A stretch of DNA of 11,195 bases from CAYLJO01 sp964383905 (GTDB lineage: Bacteria > Acidobacteriota > Blastocatellia > Pyrinomonadales > Pyrinomonadaceae): NCBI GenBank assembly GCA_964383905.1, contig CAYLJO010000200.1, positions 1 through 11,195 of the forward strand. The letters are read 5' to 3'. This document shows positions 1-6,499 of the stretch, one piece after another. The translations under genes were made by a program, and so were the position numbers. Numbering within the stretch: position 1 is the first letter of the stretch; each line of letters begins with the position of its first letter. The notes beneath the pieces were generated by a model that was given only the letters and a program-made list of their open reading frames with translations, did no database searches and was not told where the DNA came from.

Positions 1-50
1 CGGCCGAGATGGATGCCTGTTGCCATAGCCGGTAAGATGATGTGCGCCTT

Positions 51-440
51 TCAATTTCCCTGCTGTCCAAACCCCGACGCCGATGACTCATCATCACCAA
101 TCTCAAAGACGGTCTGGAGTCTGGTGACCTCCATCACTTCCCGCACATTCTCTCTCACGTTGAGCAGCTTGAGCTGACCGCCCGCCCGCGTGATCGCCAG
201 CAGGCTCGCAACCAGCTCGCCCAGGCCGCTCGAATCAACGTAGCTGACCCGCGCCAGATTTAAAACAAAGTTCCTTCTCCCTTCCTCGATGAGGTGACGG
301 ATGGCGCGGCGCAGGGTGCCGCTCCCATGGCCGATGATGGTGAGGTGGCCTTCCAGATCGAGAGCGGTCAGATCCCCGACCTGACGCTCTGTGACCGTGA
401 GACCAATTGCCGCGGGGAAGCTGGATGGTCGGGCATGCAT
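51..440 (-). CDS. STAS-domain anti-sigma-factor antagonist (SpoIIAA/RsbV-like)
   Basis: This 129-residue protein is one STAS domain (about residues 14-115). The signature YVDSSGLGEL at 67-76 contains the DSSG loop, in which this family carries the serine phosphorylated by an anti-sigma-factor kinase (S70/S71 here). Members bind HPK-like anti-sigma factors in the cytoplasm in a partner-switching cycle that frees an alternative sigma factor; that role is inferred from the family. The length is slightly above the usual 100-115 because of short N- and C-terminal tails, and the C-terminus is acidic then Gly/Gln-rich. The ATG is preceded by AAGGAG at 451-456, so the start is well supported. It lies 21 nt downstream of the HTH gene on the same strand, suggesting co-transcription. 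No anti-sigma kinase or sigma factor lies in the window, so its partner is unknown. Confidence 0.93.
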   Translation of the reverse strand: MHARPSSFPAAIGLTVTERQVGDLTALDLEGHLTIIGHGSGTLRRAIRHLIEEGRRNFVLNLARVSYVDSSGLGELVASLLAITRAGGQLKLLNVRENVREVMEVTRLQTVFEIGDDESSASGFGQQGN

Positions 441-461
441 CTGGATAGTCTCCTTCTCAAG

Positions 462-686
462 TCACTTCTTAATACCTTTCTTACTTCCCTTATTGCCAGC
501 GTTCTTTGGTGGTCTGCCCATTTTGGGTCTTTGAAAACTCTTTAAGTCGCTTTCTGGGATAACCCAATCCCTTCCTACTTGTTGGGCGCTCGAGAAGCGC
601 CCCTGCCTGCACCACAGGCGCACCGTAGAATTATCAACATTTAAGCGGGCGGCCACTTGGTAGGCTGTGAGCAATGAGTTTGCCAT
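462..686 (-). CDS. Excisionase-family (MerR-like) helix-turn-helix protein
   Basis: This 74-residue protein starts LLTAYQVAARLNVDNSTVRLW and continues to a WVIPESDLKSF segment, the layout of small excisionase/HTH_17 DNA-binding domains: a recognition helix around residues 17-28, then a short wing. A GRPPKN motif resembling an AT-hook core and a lysine/glycine-rich tail (KGSKKGIKK) follow, which probably add nonspecific DNA contact. The start is ambiguous. A TTG at 722 would give 86 residues and has GGGAG 7 nt upstream, but that TTG is also the first three bases of a consensus -35 (TTGACA). The ATG at 686 lies 7 nt after the matching -10, fits leaderless translation and removes only non-domain residues, so I chose it. 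The gene leads into the STAS gene. Its target DNA is unknown; a phage-type excisionase role is unlikely because no integrase is nearby. Confidence 0.75.
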   Translation of the reverse strand: MANSLLTAYQVAARLNVDNSTVRLWCRQGRFSSAQQVGRDWVIPESDLKSFQRPKMGRPPKNAGNKGSKKGIKK

Positions 687-693
687 GACCGCC

Positions 694-722
694 ATGATAG
701 GGGCGTTAAAGTGAGTTGTCAA
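694..722 (-). promoter_or_regulatory. Predicted promoter of the HTH-STAS operon
   Basis: On the minus strand a perfect TTGACA (722-717) and a TATCAT (699-694, 5 of 6 to consensus) are separated by exactly 17 nt. The expected transcription start, about 7 nt on, coincides with the ATG at 686, so the mRNA may be leaderless. Confidence 0.7.
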
Positions 723-1005
723 GAAAAGTCTCCCGCCAGCGCGAAATATTTCTCAACATAAATCTCTCGCGTGTGAGATACTTTCTTTGTCAATTAGTAG
801 TATTCCTTCGATTTAAACAAGGCTATGCCGGCAGGCAGAAGACGAAAGGAATAACCAGAAGTGTGAGGGACAGTAATGTGGGAACTAGAAGGTCTGGACA
901 GGGAGTAGGATTTCAAGATTACATAATGGCAGTGATCGGACACGAACTGAGCCCCGCGCACGATCTATCTTTTCGCCCAGGCGATTGTCGGCGCAACCCA
1001 TTCTT
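723..1005. other. Intergenic stretch without a recognised gene
   Basis: I see no convincing coding signal on either strand. The only clear signals are those of the promoter just to its left. The segment is visibly more AT-rich than the permease gene to its right and may hold sequences regulating the HTH-STAS operon. Confidence 0.5.
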
Positions 1006-1194
1006 TCATCGGACGGTATAGGAAGCCGTGGCCTTTGTATCAACTGTCTGCGGCACGTCGCTCAAAACAATGCCTTGTGTTCCGGCACTATCTGAATTTC
1101 TTTGCGCCACGCCATGCGACATACAAGAAAGGTTCAGCAGCGCAACCGCGAGTAGCAAGCTTATCGATGGTGTGCTCACTTCAACCTTCTTCAC
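1006..1194 (-). CDS. Possible small secreted or lipoprotein-like peptide (doubtful)
   Basis: This 62-residue ORF starts at GTG with MKKVEVSTPSISLLLAVALL, which has the charge and hydrophobic core of a signal peptide. NLSC at residues 21-24 resembles a lipobox but has Asn at -3, so it is not canonical. The remaining 38 residues are hydrophilic with no recognised domain. It lies 34 nt downstream of the permease gene on the same strand, so it could be the last gene of that operon. No clear ribosome binding site precedes the GTG. It could be the broken 5' end of a longer exported protein; the frame closes soon after the signal segment. Confidence 0.35.
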   Translation of the reverse strand: MKKVEVSTPSISLLLAVALLNLSCMSHGVAQRNSDSAGTQGIVLSDVPQTVDTKATASYTVR

Positions 1195-1228
1195 TCGAGT
1201 ACAGCTTTCAAGGCGTCACTCTACGCCG

Positions 1229-3865
1229 TCACTCGGAGCGGAGCGCCACCATCGGGTCCGCCTTCGCCGCACGCCGCGCGGGCAAGTAGCAGGCGATGAG
1301 CGCCACGCCTGTCATCAAGGCTGCGGTACCGATGAAAGTCAGCGGGTCGGTCGCGCTCACGCCGTACAAAAGGCTTGCCAGCCAGCGCGTCAAGCACGCC
1401 GCGCCGGCTGCCCCTATGAGCACGCCTAGCCCCGCCGTCTTCATGCCCTGCCCCACCACGAGCTTCATCACGTCGGCGGGCCGCGCCCCCAGCGCGACGC
1501 GCAGGCCAAGCTCGCGCGTGCGCTGCGCGAGCGCGAACGCCATCACGCCGAAGATGCCGACCGCGGCAAGCAATGTCGCCGTCCCCGCCAGCCAGGTTAA
1601 AAGCGCGGCGCTGAAGCGCGGGCGTGACAGCCGCAGGGCGACGATTTCGTCCATCGTCGCAACATTGCTCACGGCCAGTTGCGGGTCGAGCGCCGACACC
1701 TCCCGGCGCACGAGCGCCAGCGCGCCCGCCTTGCCCAGCGTCGTGCGCACGGCGAAGTGGTTGAGGTTAGGCGTGCTCTGCGCGTGCGGCGCGTAAACGT
1801 CGAGCCTCGTGCCTTGCAGCTCGCGGTAGCGCACGTCGCCCGCGACGCCCACAATCAGGCGCCAAGGCTCGTCCGGATCATCCGGGCCGAGCTTGAGCCG
1901 CCGGCCGACGGCGCGGTCGGCGGAGCCGAAGAAGCGCGCGGCCAGCGTCTCGCTCACGATGACGACGGGTACGCCGCCCTGCTTATCATGTGCATCGAAC
2001 TCGCGCCCGGCTTTGACCAGGATGCCGAAGGTTCGGAAGTAGTGCGGGTTGATCGTCTCGTAATTTGCGTTCGGATTTTTACGCGCTTCGCCCTGTGGCT
2101 GCCCTTCGACGGCAAACTCCTGATCCCAGCCGACCGCGCCTTCGAGCGGGCGCGTGAGGACGCCGCTGGCCGCGACCACCCCGGGCCGCGCCTCGACGCG
2201 CTCAACCAGCTGGCAGAAGAATTCGCGCCGCGATTCGACCGTACCGTACTTCGCGCCCGTCAGACGCAACTGCATCGTCAGGACGCCCTTCGGGTCGAAG
2301 CCGAGCGGCACGCGGCTCAGGTTGACGAAGCTCCGCAGGATGAGCGTCGCGCCGGCCAGGAGGATGACTGTCAGCGCGATCTCGCTCACTACCAACGTAC
2401 CGCGCAGCCGCGTCCCCGCACGCGTTCCCGCGAGCTTGCCGCCGGCCTCCGTGAGCGCCTCGTTGAGGTTGAAGCCCGAGCCCGACACGGCGGGCAGAAG
2501 CCCGAAGATTAAGGCGGAGGCGAGGGTGCAAACCAGACTGGCGAGCAGGGCAGCGCCGCTCAGCCGCACGTCCCCCAAGCGCGGGATGTCGCCGGGCGCG
2601 ATTGCGACGAGCAGGTCAACCAGCCAGTACGCCAGCACAACACCTGCGACCCCGCCGCAGGCCGCGAGCAAGAGACTTTCGACGAAGAGTTGGAGGGCGA
2701 CGCGCCCGCGGCTCGCGCCCAATGCCACGCGCACGGCAAGTTCCCTGCGGCGCGACGCTGCGCGGGCCAGCGAAAGGTTGGCGACGTTCGTCGCGGCCAC
2801 TAGCAGGAGCAGTGCCGTCGCGGCGAAGAGGGACCACAGCGCGGGCTTCGCGTCGCCGAAAACGTAATCGGTTAGCGGCGTCAGGACTACGCGTTGGCCC
2901 GCGGCCCGCGTTTCCGGAAACTGCTCGGCCAGCCCCGCGGTGATCGTGTTCAGCTCGGCCTCCGCCTGCGCGGGCGTCACGCCGTCTTTGAGCCGCCCGA
3001 CGGCCTGCAAGTACACCGCGCCCCGGTTTTCGAGGCCGCGCGGGTTCATCGTGGCTTGGAGCGGCACCCAGAGGTCAACGCCCTGCGGGAAGGTGAACCC
3101 GGCGGGCATCACGCCGACGACCGTGAAGCCCGTCTGATTCAGCGTGATCGTCCGCCCGATGATGCCTGGGTCGGCCTCGAAACGCTCGCGCCAGAGCCTG
3201 TCGCTCAGCACGACGACGCCCGCGCCGTTCACGCGGTCGTCCGTCTCGTCGAGTACGCGACCGAGCGCGGCGTGCACGCCTAAGACGGAGAAGAAGCGCC
3301 CCGTCACCTTTGCGCTCTCGAGTTGCACGGGCTCGCCGCGCCCGGTCAGCACGTAGCCGTAACCGTACACGGTCGTCGGCATCGCCGCCAAGCTGGTGAA
3401 GCTCCGACTCCGCGCCTGCCAGTCGCGGACTTCCGGGAAGGAGAGCTCGACCAGCGGGTTGCCGCTCGTCAGGTCTTTCTTCCACGCGACGACCAGCCTC
3501 TCCTGTTCCGGGAAAGGGAGGGGGCGCAGCAAGATTGCGTACACGACGCTGAAGATGGCCGCGTTCGCCCCGATCCCCAAAGCCAAGGTGAGTACGGTGA
3601 CCGCCGTGAAGCCGGGGCTGCGGCGCATCACCCGCAGCCCGTAACCGAGGTCCCGGACGAACTGCTCGAGCCGCCCCCACCCCCACATCCCGCGCGTGAC
3701 CTCCTTGACCAGCGCGGCGTTGCCGAACTCCCTGCGCGCTTCCCTCTCGGCCTGCTCGGGCGTCTCGCCGCGCTCCGCGCGTTCCTGCGCGGCCATCCGC
3801 AGGTGGCTTTCTATTTCCTCGTCTAGTTCCTCCTCGCGCCTGCGCCGACGGCCGAACAGCCTCAT
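1229..3865 (-). CDS. ADOP-family MacB/FtsX-type ABC transporter permease
   Basis: This 878-residue inner-membrane permease belongs to the duplicated-permease ADOP family. In order: an N-terminal cytoplasmic family-specific segment (about 1-70, very Arg/Glu-rich), TM1 (86-112), a periplasmic MacB-type core domain (to about 335), an FtsX domain with three helices (about 345-460), a second half with TM (488-511) and periplasmic core, and a final FtsX domain (about 753-864) ending PARRAAKADPMVALRSE, the usual family ending. Both halves carry the RELAVRVALGA / RELGLRVALGA motif after an FtsX helix (374-384 and 784-794). I chose the start at 3865 because its ATG overlaps the padR stop as ATGA and begins the conserved MRLFGRRRR; the frame stays open upstream to 4147 but only in antisense-like sequence across padR. 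No ATPase gene is adjacent, which is common for this family. The substrate is unknown; homologues handle efflux or envelope functions. Confidence 0.95.
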   Translation of the reverse strand: MRLFGRRRRREEELDEEIESHLRMAAQERAERGETPEQAEREARREFGNAALVKEVTRGMWGWGRLEQFVRDLGYGLRVMRRSPGFTAVTVLTLALGIGANAAIFSVVYAILLRPLPFPEQERLVVAWKKDLTSGNPLVELSFPEVRDWQARSRSFTSLAAMPTTVYGYGYVLTGRGEPVQLESAKVTGRFFSVLGVHAALGRVLDETDDRVNGAGVVVLSDRLWRERFEADPGIIGRTITLNQTGFTVVGVMPAGFTFPQGVDLWVPLQATMNPRGLENRGAVYLQAVGRLKDGVTPAQAEAELNTITAGLAEQFPETRAAGQRVVLTPLTDYVFGDAKPALWSLFAATALLLLVAATNVANLSLARAASRRRELAVRVALGASRGRVALQLFVESLLLAACGGVAGVVLAYWLVDLLVAIAPGDIPRLGDVRLSGAALLASLVCTLASALIFGLLPAVSGSGFNLNEALTEAGGKLAGTRAGTRLRGTLVVSEIALTVILLAGATLILRSFVNLSRVPLGFDPKGVLTMQLRLTGAKYGTVESRREFFCQLVERVEARPGVVAASGVLTRPLEGAVGWDQEFAVEGQPQGEARKNPNANYETINPHYFRTFGILVKAGREFDAHDKQGGVPVVIVSETLAARFFGSADRAVGRRLKLGPDDPDEPWRLIVGVAGDVRYRELQGTRLDVYAPHAQSTPNLNHFAVRTTLGKAGALALVRREVSALDPQLAVSNVATMDEIVALRLSRPRFSAALLTWLAGTATLLAAVGIFGVMAFALAQRTRELGLRVALGARPADVMKLVVGQGMKTAGLGVLIGAAGAACLTRWLASLLYGVSATDPLTFIGTAALMTGVALIACYLPARRAAKADPMVALRSE

Positions 3866-4227
3866 GCCTGGCCCTCCGCTTCCCGCGGGCTCAAGGCGCG
3901 CGTGACGGCCTCCGAGAACTGCTCCCAGCGCGAGCGCTCGGATGCCAGATGCTTTTTCCCCCCCGCCGTCAGGCGGTAGACCTTCACCCGCCGACTGTTC
4001 TCCGAGACCTTCCACTCCGAGCTGACCCATCCTTGGCGCTCCAGCCGGTGTAAGGCCGGGTAGAGCGAGCCGGTGTCGACGCGGAGCACCTCGCCGGAGT
4101 TGGCGCGGATGGCCTGGCCGATGTCGTAGCCGTGCTGCGGCTCCCACAGCAGCGTCTGCAGGACGAGCAGGTCGAGCGTCCCCTGGAGGAGTTCTATCCG
4201 GTTCTGGTAGCGATTCCCCATAGACAT
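3862..4227 (-). CDS. PadR-family transcriptional repressor
   Basis: This 121-residue protein is a complete short PadR: a winged helix begins LLQGTLDLLVLQTLLWEPQHGYDIGQAI (13-40), continues with the family hallmark VDTGSLYPALHRLERQGWV (50-68), then the wing VKVYRLTAGGKKHL (81-94) and a short C-terminal dimerisation helix. PadR proteins repress neighbouring transporter genes until an inducer or stress releases them. Here the stop codon overlaps the permease start by 4 nt (ATGA), so the two are translationally coupled. Two palindromic boxes cover its promoter and its own start codon, which predicts autorepression. ATGs at 4227 and 4221 are both possible; neither has a Shine-Dalgarno sequence, and the first lies 6 nt after a predicted -10, so leaderless initiation at 4227 is favoured. 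The inducing ligand cannot be read from the sequence. Confidence 0.95.
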   Translation of the reverse strand: MSMGNRYQNRIELLQGTLDLLVLQTLLWEPQHGYDIGQAIRANSGEVLRVDTGSLYPALHRLERQGWVSSEWKVSENSRRVKVYRLTAGGKKHLASERSRWEQFSEAVTRALSPREAEGQA

Positions 4228-4264
4228 GTAGACATTCTACATCCTATCATGTAGAATGTCTACA
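4227..4264 (-). promoter_or_regulatory. Double PadR operator overlapping the padR-permease promoter
   Basis: Two 15-bp palindromic boxes lie at 4227-4241 and 4250-4264. Read on the minus strand they are TGTAGAATGTCTACA and TGTAGACATTCTACA, and together they form a perfect 16-bp inverted repeat around a 6-nt spacer. Promoter hexamers sit inside them: TAGACA (4262-4257) in the upstream box and TAGAAT (4239-4234) in the downstream box, 17 nt apart, each 5 of 6 to consensus. The padR ATG begins at the last base of the downstream box. Bound PadR would cover both hexamers and the start codon. TGTAGA-N3-TCTACA resembles known PadR sites (ATGT...ACAT). Confidence 0.85.
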
Positions 4265-4532
4265 CCCTTCGTGGCGAGGCTGCGGCCGCCCGCGCTAAGC
4301 ACTCTTAATTCGGGAGTTACAAAGATGCCCATAACTTATTCATAAAATCACTCTACTTCAAGAAGTGGACGGAGCGTTCCGCATGGTCAGACACCTTCAG
4401 CAACACAAAGTTCCCATCTTATATCATGCAAAGGACTAGGGAGCCGCGGGACGCATATTATGTGGAATCTGAGCGAAGTTAAGAGGCATGTGGATCATTG
4501 AACGGGCGAGGAGTGGCACCCGTGCGCGTTTT
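4265..4532. other. Divergent intergenic region between padR and the toxin-antitoxin operon
   Basis: No ORF here looks real; an ORF on the minus strand across 4436-4711 is an antisense shadow of the antitoxin start. The stretch separates the left-going padR promoter from the right-going antitoxin promoter. Confidence 0.5.
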
Positions 4533-4551
4533 GGGTGTACAATGTACACCC
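4533..4551. promoter_or_regulatory. Perfect palindrome, likely antitoxin operator
   Basis: GGGTGTACAATGTACACCC is a 19-bp perfect inverted repeat (9-bp arms around one base) that ends 38 bp before the antitoxin ATG. It contains TACAAT, a possible -10. Ribbon-helix-helix antitoxins typically repress their operons from such sites. The upstream -35 is weak. Confidence 0.75.
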
Positions 4552-4589
4552 ATTGTGATATGCTGGTCTCCGGTAAGGGGTGATAGGTG

Positions 4590-4898
4590 ATGGCAAAAGC
4601 TACAGCAACAAGGAAGTCAGCCACGACACAGAAAGAGTCGCGCTTTAGCATCCGTGCCTCGGCGGGGCAAAAGAAGCTCATCGCGCAGGCGGCGCGCATC
4701 AAAGAGACCACGATGAGTGAGTTCGTGCTTGAGCAGTCGCTGGCGGCGGCCCAGCAGGTGCTCGCGGATCAGGCGCAGTTCGCACTGCCTAAGGAGCTGT
4801 GGGAGAAGTTCTGTGCCGCGCTCGATGCGAAGCCCCGATCTATTCCGGCATTGCGTCGGCTGCTCAGCCGACCGGGAGTCTTCGATGCCCGGCGGTGA
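4590..4898 (+). CDS. DUF1778 ribbon-helix-helix antitoxin (TacA-like)
   Basis: This 102-residue protein has a basic N-terminus, an RHH DNA-binding unit (ESRFSIRASAGQKKLIAQAA at 16-35 and TMSEFVLEQSL at 41-51), then a C-terminal arm (64-102) of the DUF1778 type, with FALPKELWEKF and an ending rich in Leu/Pro that in this family wraps around and inhibits the partner acetyltransferase. The ATG at 4590 directly follows an in-frame GTG at 4587; both are served by AAGGGG at 4575-4580, so the exact start is uncertain by one codon. The downstream toxin overlaps its 3' end by 14 nt in another frame, which ensures antitoxin is made first. The palindrome at 4533-4551 is its probable operator. DNA binding and toxin neutralisation are known for the family and inferred here. 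Confidence 0.92.
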   Translation: MAKATATRKSATTQKESRFSIRASAGQKKLIAQAARIKETTMSEFVLEQSLAAAQQVLADQAQFALPKELWEKFCAALDAKPRSIPALRRLLSRPGVFDARR

Positions 4899-5397
4899 GG
4901 CGCTGAACCCGCCGGTGCTGCTCACCCGCGGCCACCATCGAAGCGCATTTGATTGCGGCGTGCCAGCCCTCAACGAATATCTGAAGCAGTACGCGCTGCA
5001 GAATCAGCGGAAGAACGCTGCCCGCACCTACGTCGCGACCAGAGGCAACCGTGTCGTGGGCTATTTCACGCTCGCATATGGTTCGGTCTCCCTGGCTGAA
5101 GCTCCGCCGAGTGTCAAGGCGGGGCTGGCGAAGTATCCGATCCCTGTGATCTTGCTCGCTCGGCTGGCGGTTGATACAGGCGAACGCGGGCAAGGACTCG
5201 GAGCCGGGTTGCTCAAAGACGCCTTGCTGCGGACGGTGCAGGCGGCGGAGATCGCCGGCCTACGGGCAATGCTCGTGCACGCCAAAGACGATGACGCCAA
5301 AGCCTTCTATCAGAAGTTTGGCTTCGAGCCATCACCCATTGATGCCTACCACCTATTCCTGAAAGTCTCCGACATTATCGCCAGCCTCACTCCTTAA
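4885..5397 (+). CDS. GNAT acetyltransferase toxin (TacT/AtaT-like)
   Basis: This 170-residue protein is a full-length GNAT toxin. The N-terminus (about 18-60) has the FDCGVPALNEYLKQYALQNQ segment typical of the group. Acetyl-CoA motif A is ARLAVDTGERGQGLGAGLL (92-110) with the R-G-Q-G-L-G pyrophosphate loop at 101-106. The catalytic tyrosine candidate is Y142 in AFYQKFGFEP. Characterised relatives (TacT, AtaT, ItaT) acetylate the amino group of charged tRNAs and stop translation; the tRNA preference here is unknown. I chose the ATG at 4885, which has GGGAG 6 nt upstream within the antitoxin gene; the longer open frame upstream is only an antitoxin shadow. No key residue seems missing, so the toxin looks intact. 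The minus-strand gene at 5387 converges on it, overlapping 11 nt. Confidence 0.93.
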   Translation: MPGGEALNPPVLLTRGHHRSAFDCGVPALNEYLKQYALQNQRKNAARTYVATRGNRVVGYFTLAYGSVSLAEAPPSVKAGLAKYPIPVILLARLAVDTGERGQGLGAGLLKDALLRTVQAAEIAGLRAMLVHAKDDDAKAFYQKFGFEPSPIDAYHLFLKVSDIIASLTP

Positions 5398-5623
5398 CTC
5401 GCGGGTCCGAGGCGTCGTCGCGCAGAACAGGTAACTCCCGCTCGATCCGCTCAGCCTTGGTCCTGATCTCACGCGGCGGCGGCCCGGCCGGCGTCGGCGT
5501 GTCGGCGAGTTGCTCGATGAGCTTCTTCATCAACTCGACGCCCTCGTCAACTGCCGCCGCTTCTTCTTCAGTCAGGGAGAGTTCCTGCTTCAGCCTGAGC
5601 AGGTTGCCCTTTGCTTCCAGCAT
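5387..5623 (-). CDS. Hypothetical acidic, helix-rich small protein
   Basis: I do not recognise this family. From ATG 5623 it is 78 residues: a Leu/Glu-rich helical segment (about 5-45, LLRLKQELSLTEEEAAAVDE...) with coiled-coil character, a Pro-rich hinge (TPTPAGPPP, near 46-54) and a charged C-terminal helix. The frame is open upstream to a TTG at 5686, but that region contains the operator-like palindrome at 5655-5671, so it is more likely promoter than coding. There is no obvious ribosome binding site before 5623. The operator plus a small charged helical product is compatible with an orphan antitoxin-like or regulatory protein, but nothing shows that function. Its 3' end overlaps the toxin end by 11 nt, tail to tail. 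Confidence 0.5.
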   Translation of the reverse strand: MLEAKGNLLRLKQELSLTEEEAAAVDEGVELMKKLIEQLADTPTPAGPPPREIRTKAERIERELPVLRDDASDPRVKE

Positions 5624-5654
5624 CTGGGCCTGACTGAGGGCGCGCCTGAGGAAA

Positions 5655-5673
5655 GTGTAGTGCGTTACACCTT
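5655..5673. promoter_or_regulatory. Operator-like palindrome, copy 1
   Basis: GTGTAGTGCGTTACACCTT contains GTGTA-N6-TACAC and lies 32 nt upstream of the hypothetical gene at 5623. It matches a second site at 6962-6980 at 18 of 19 bases. TTGACA lies next to it on the minus strand (5679-5674), without a well-spaced -10. Confidence 0.55.
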
Positions 5674-5697
5674 TGTCAATAAACAATGTTATTTAAT

Positions 5698-5726
5698 TGC
5701 TCATTGGCGCCGTCAACTGGTGTCGC
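5698..5726. repeat. 29-bp repeat with hairpin, uninterrupted copy
   Basis: The segment contains GGCGCCGTCAACTGGTGTC, which can fold into a GGCGCC/GGTGTC hairpin with a 7-nt loop (two G-U pairs). It matches the joined flanks of the MITE (8359-8373 plus 8509-8522) at 24 of 29 positions, so this appears to be a dispersed repeat with at least two copies here. Confidence 0.6.
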
Positions 5727-5756
5727 GCGCCGTGCCTGGTTTCCCACCCCTGCCGC

Positions 5757-6011
5757 CTACCCTTCGCGGTTGACGACCTGCAAGAGCGCCCCCTGCCAGT
5801 CGTAGATGGCTAACTCCGGATACTGGCTGTGCTTGCTGAGGGCGGAGACGGCCTGCTCGCGCACCTTCTGCCGGACTTGCAATTCCTGCCTCAGCCCGCT
5901 CGTCAGACTCGGCCCGGCTGAGCAAAGGAGCCGGTACTTGGGGCGCTGCCAGAAGCCGGGCGGGCATTGGTTCACGTAGGTCTTCACGCCCGCGAATATA
6001 TCACGCCTCAC
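5757..6011 (-). CDS. Hypothetical small protein, family not recognised
   Basis: An 84-residue ORF begins at GTG and has a natural-looking composition: KTYVNQCPPGFWQRPKYRLL near the N-terminus, a charged helical middle (QELQVRQKVREQAVSALSKH) and an ending IYDWQGALLQVVNREG. There is no signal peptide or transmembrane segment. No strong ribosome binding site precedes the GTG; an in-frame GTG at codon 9 is an alternative. A competing overlapping ORF in another frame (5713-5967) is Arg/Ala/Gly-rich and looks like a shadow. The first bases of the gene lie inside a 19-bp sequence repeated upstream at 6142-6160, which suggests its 5' end was created or altered by a local duplication, so it may be a fragment. 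Confidence 0.4.
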   Translation of the reverse strand: MRRDIFAGVKTYVNQCPPGFWQRPKYRLLCSAGPSLTSGLRQELQVRQKVREQAVSALSKHSQYPELAIYDWQGALLQVVNREG

Positions 6012-6026
6012 TCTTCGCTCTCGCGA
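6008..6026. repeat. 19-bp direct repeat, copy A
   Basis: TCACTCTTCGCTCTCGCGA is identical to 6142-6160, 134 bp away. This copy covers the start of the hypothetical gene at 6011. Confidence 0.8.
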
Positions 6027-6080
6027 GAATTCAGCTCGCCGCTGTGACCGCGAGTAAAAGTGACGGCACCTTTTCTGTTG

Positions 6081-6176
6081 TTAATAATAACTCCCCTTCC
6101 TGGAGTGATAGTCCTCAAGGTCCAGATCGTAGGTGCCGGCTTCACTCTTCGCTCTCGCGATTAACTGTTGATACAT
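6081..6176 (-). CDS. Possible 31-residue ORF, doubtful
   Basis: The minus strand encodes a 31-residue peptide that begins MYQQLIARAKSEAGTYDLDL and ends DYHSRKGSYY before TAA. Its amino-acid mix is protein-like rather than antisense-like, but there is no Shine-Dalgarno sequence. Its residues ARAKSE are encoded by the 19-bp repeat, and the same frame of the second copy reads ARAKSEA then stops. Either a small protein or the remnant of a longer gene whose segment was duplicated. Confidence 0.25.
   Translation of the reverse strand: MYQQLIARAKSEAGTYDLDLEDYHSRKGSYY
6142..6160. repeat. 19-bp direct repeat, copy B
   Basis: This is identical to 6008-6026; similarity continues a few bases beyond on the minus strand (TGAAGCC versus TGAGGCG). 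Confidence 0.8.
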
Positions 6177-6499
6177 ATGCACTTAGGGGAACTCATCGCC
6201 CCCACTCCCCGTATCCTGTAAGGGCAAGCATCAGAGTGGCTTATTAGACTCTTTCACCAAGTTCGTGGGAGAGCCAAATTCGCGCGATTGTCAACCCTCA
6301 TATGTTGGGGCGAACGCTGCACCGCCCTTATTTTCACAGAGGCCAAGAAAGTGGCTACTAATCGATCCCCCTCGGCGCTGTATGCGTGGAGATGGCAGGT
6401 GGAATTGATCTTCCGTGCATGGAAACACACGCCTCTCAGCTCCATCTGATTAACTTGAGTGAAGCAGGCATCGAGATCCAGTTCTATCTGTTGTTGATG

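Noticed and set aside
8..20. AGATGGATGCCTG also present at 7413-7425
   Set aside because: A 13-bp match has a reasonable chance of occurring randomly in a window this size, and the flanks do not match.
1679..2512. Long plus-strand ORFs opposite the permease (also 2154-2867 and 3323-3826)
   Set aside because: These are Arg/Ala-rich antisense shadows of a GC-rich coding region with no recognisable motif or ribosome binding site.
3866..4147. 94-residue N-terminal extension of the permease frame
   Set aside because: It lies antisense-like across padR in another frame, has Arg/Gly/Ala-rich shadow composition, and the ATGA overlap with padR gives a better start.
4717..4884. Upstream part of the toxin reading frame
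   Set aside because: It overlaps the antitoxin gene in another frame and has shadow composition (Ser/Arg/Cys-rich); a ribosome binding site supports ATG 4885.
5713..5967. 84-residue minus-strand ORF overlapping the gene at 5757
   Set aside because: Ala/Arg/Gly-rich and frame-shifted relative to a more natural ORF on the same strand.
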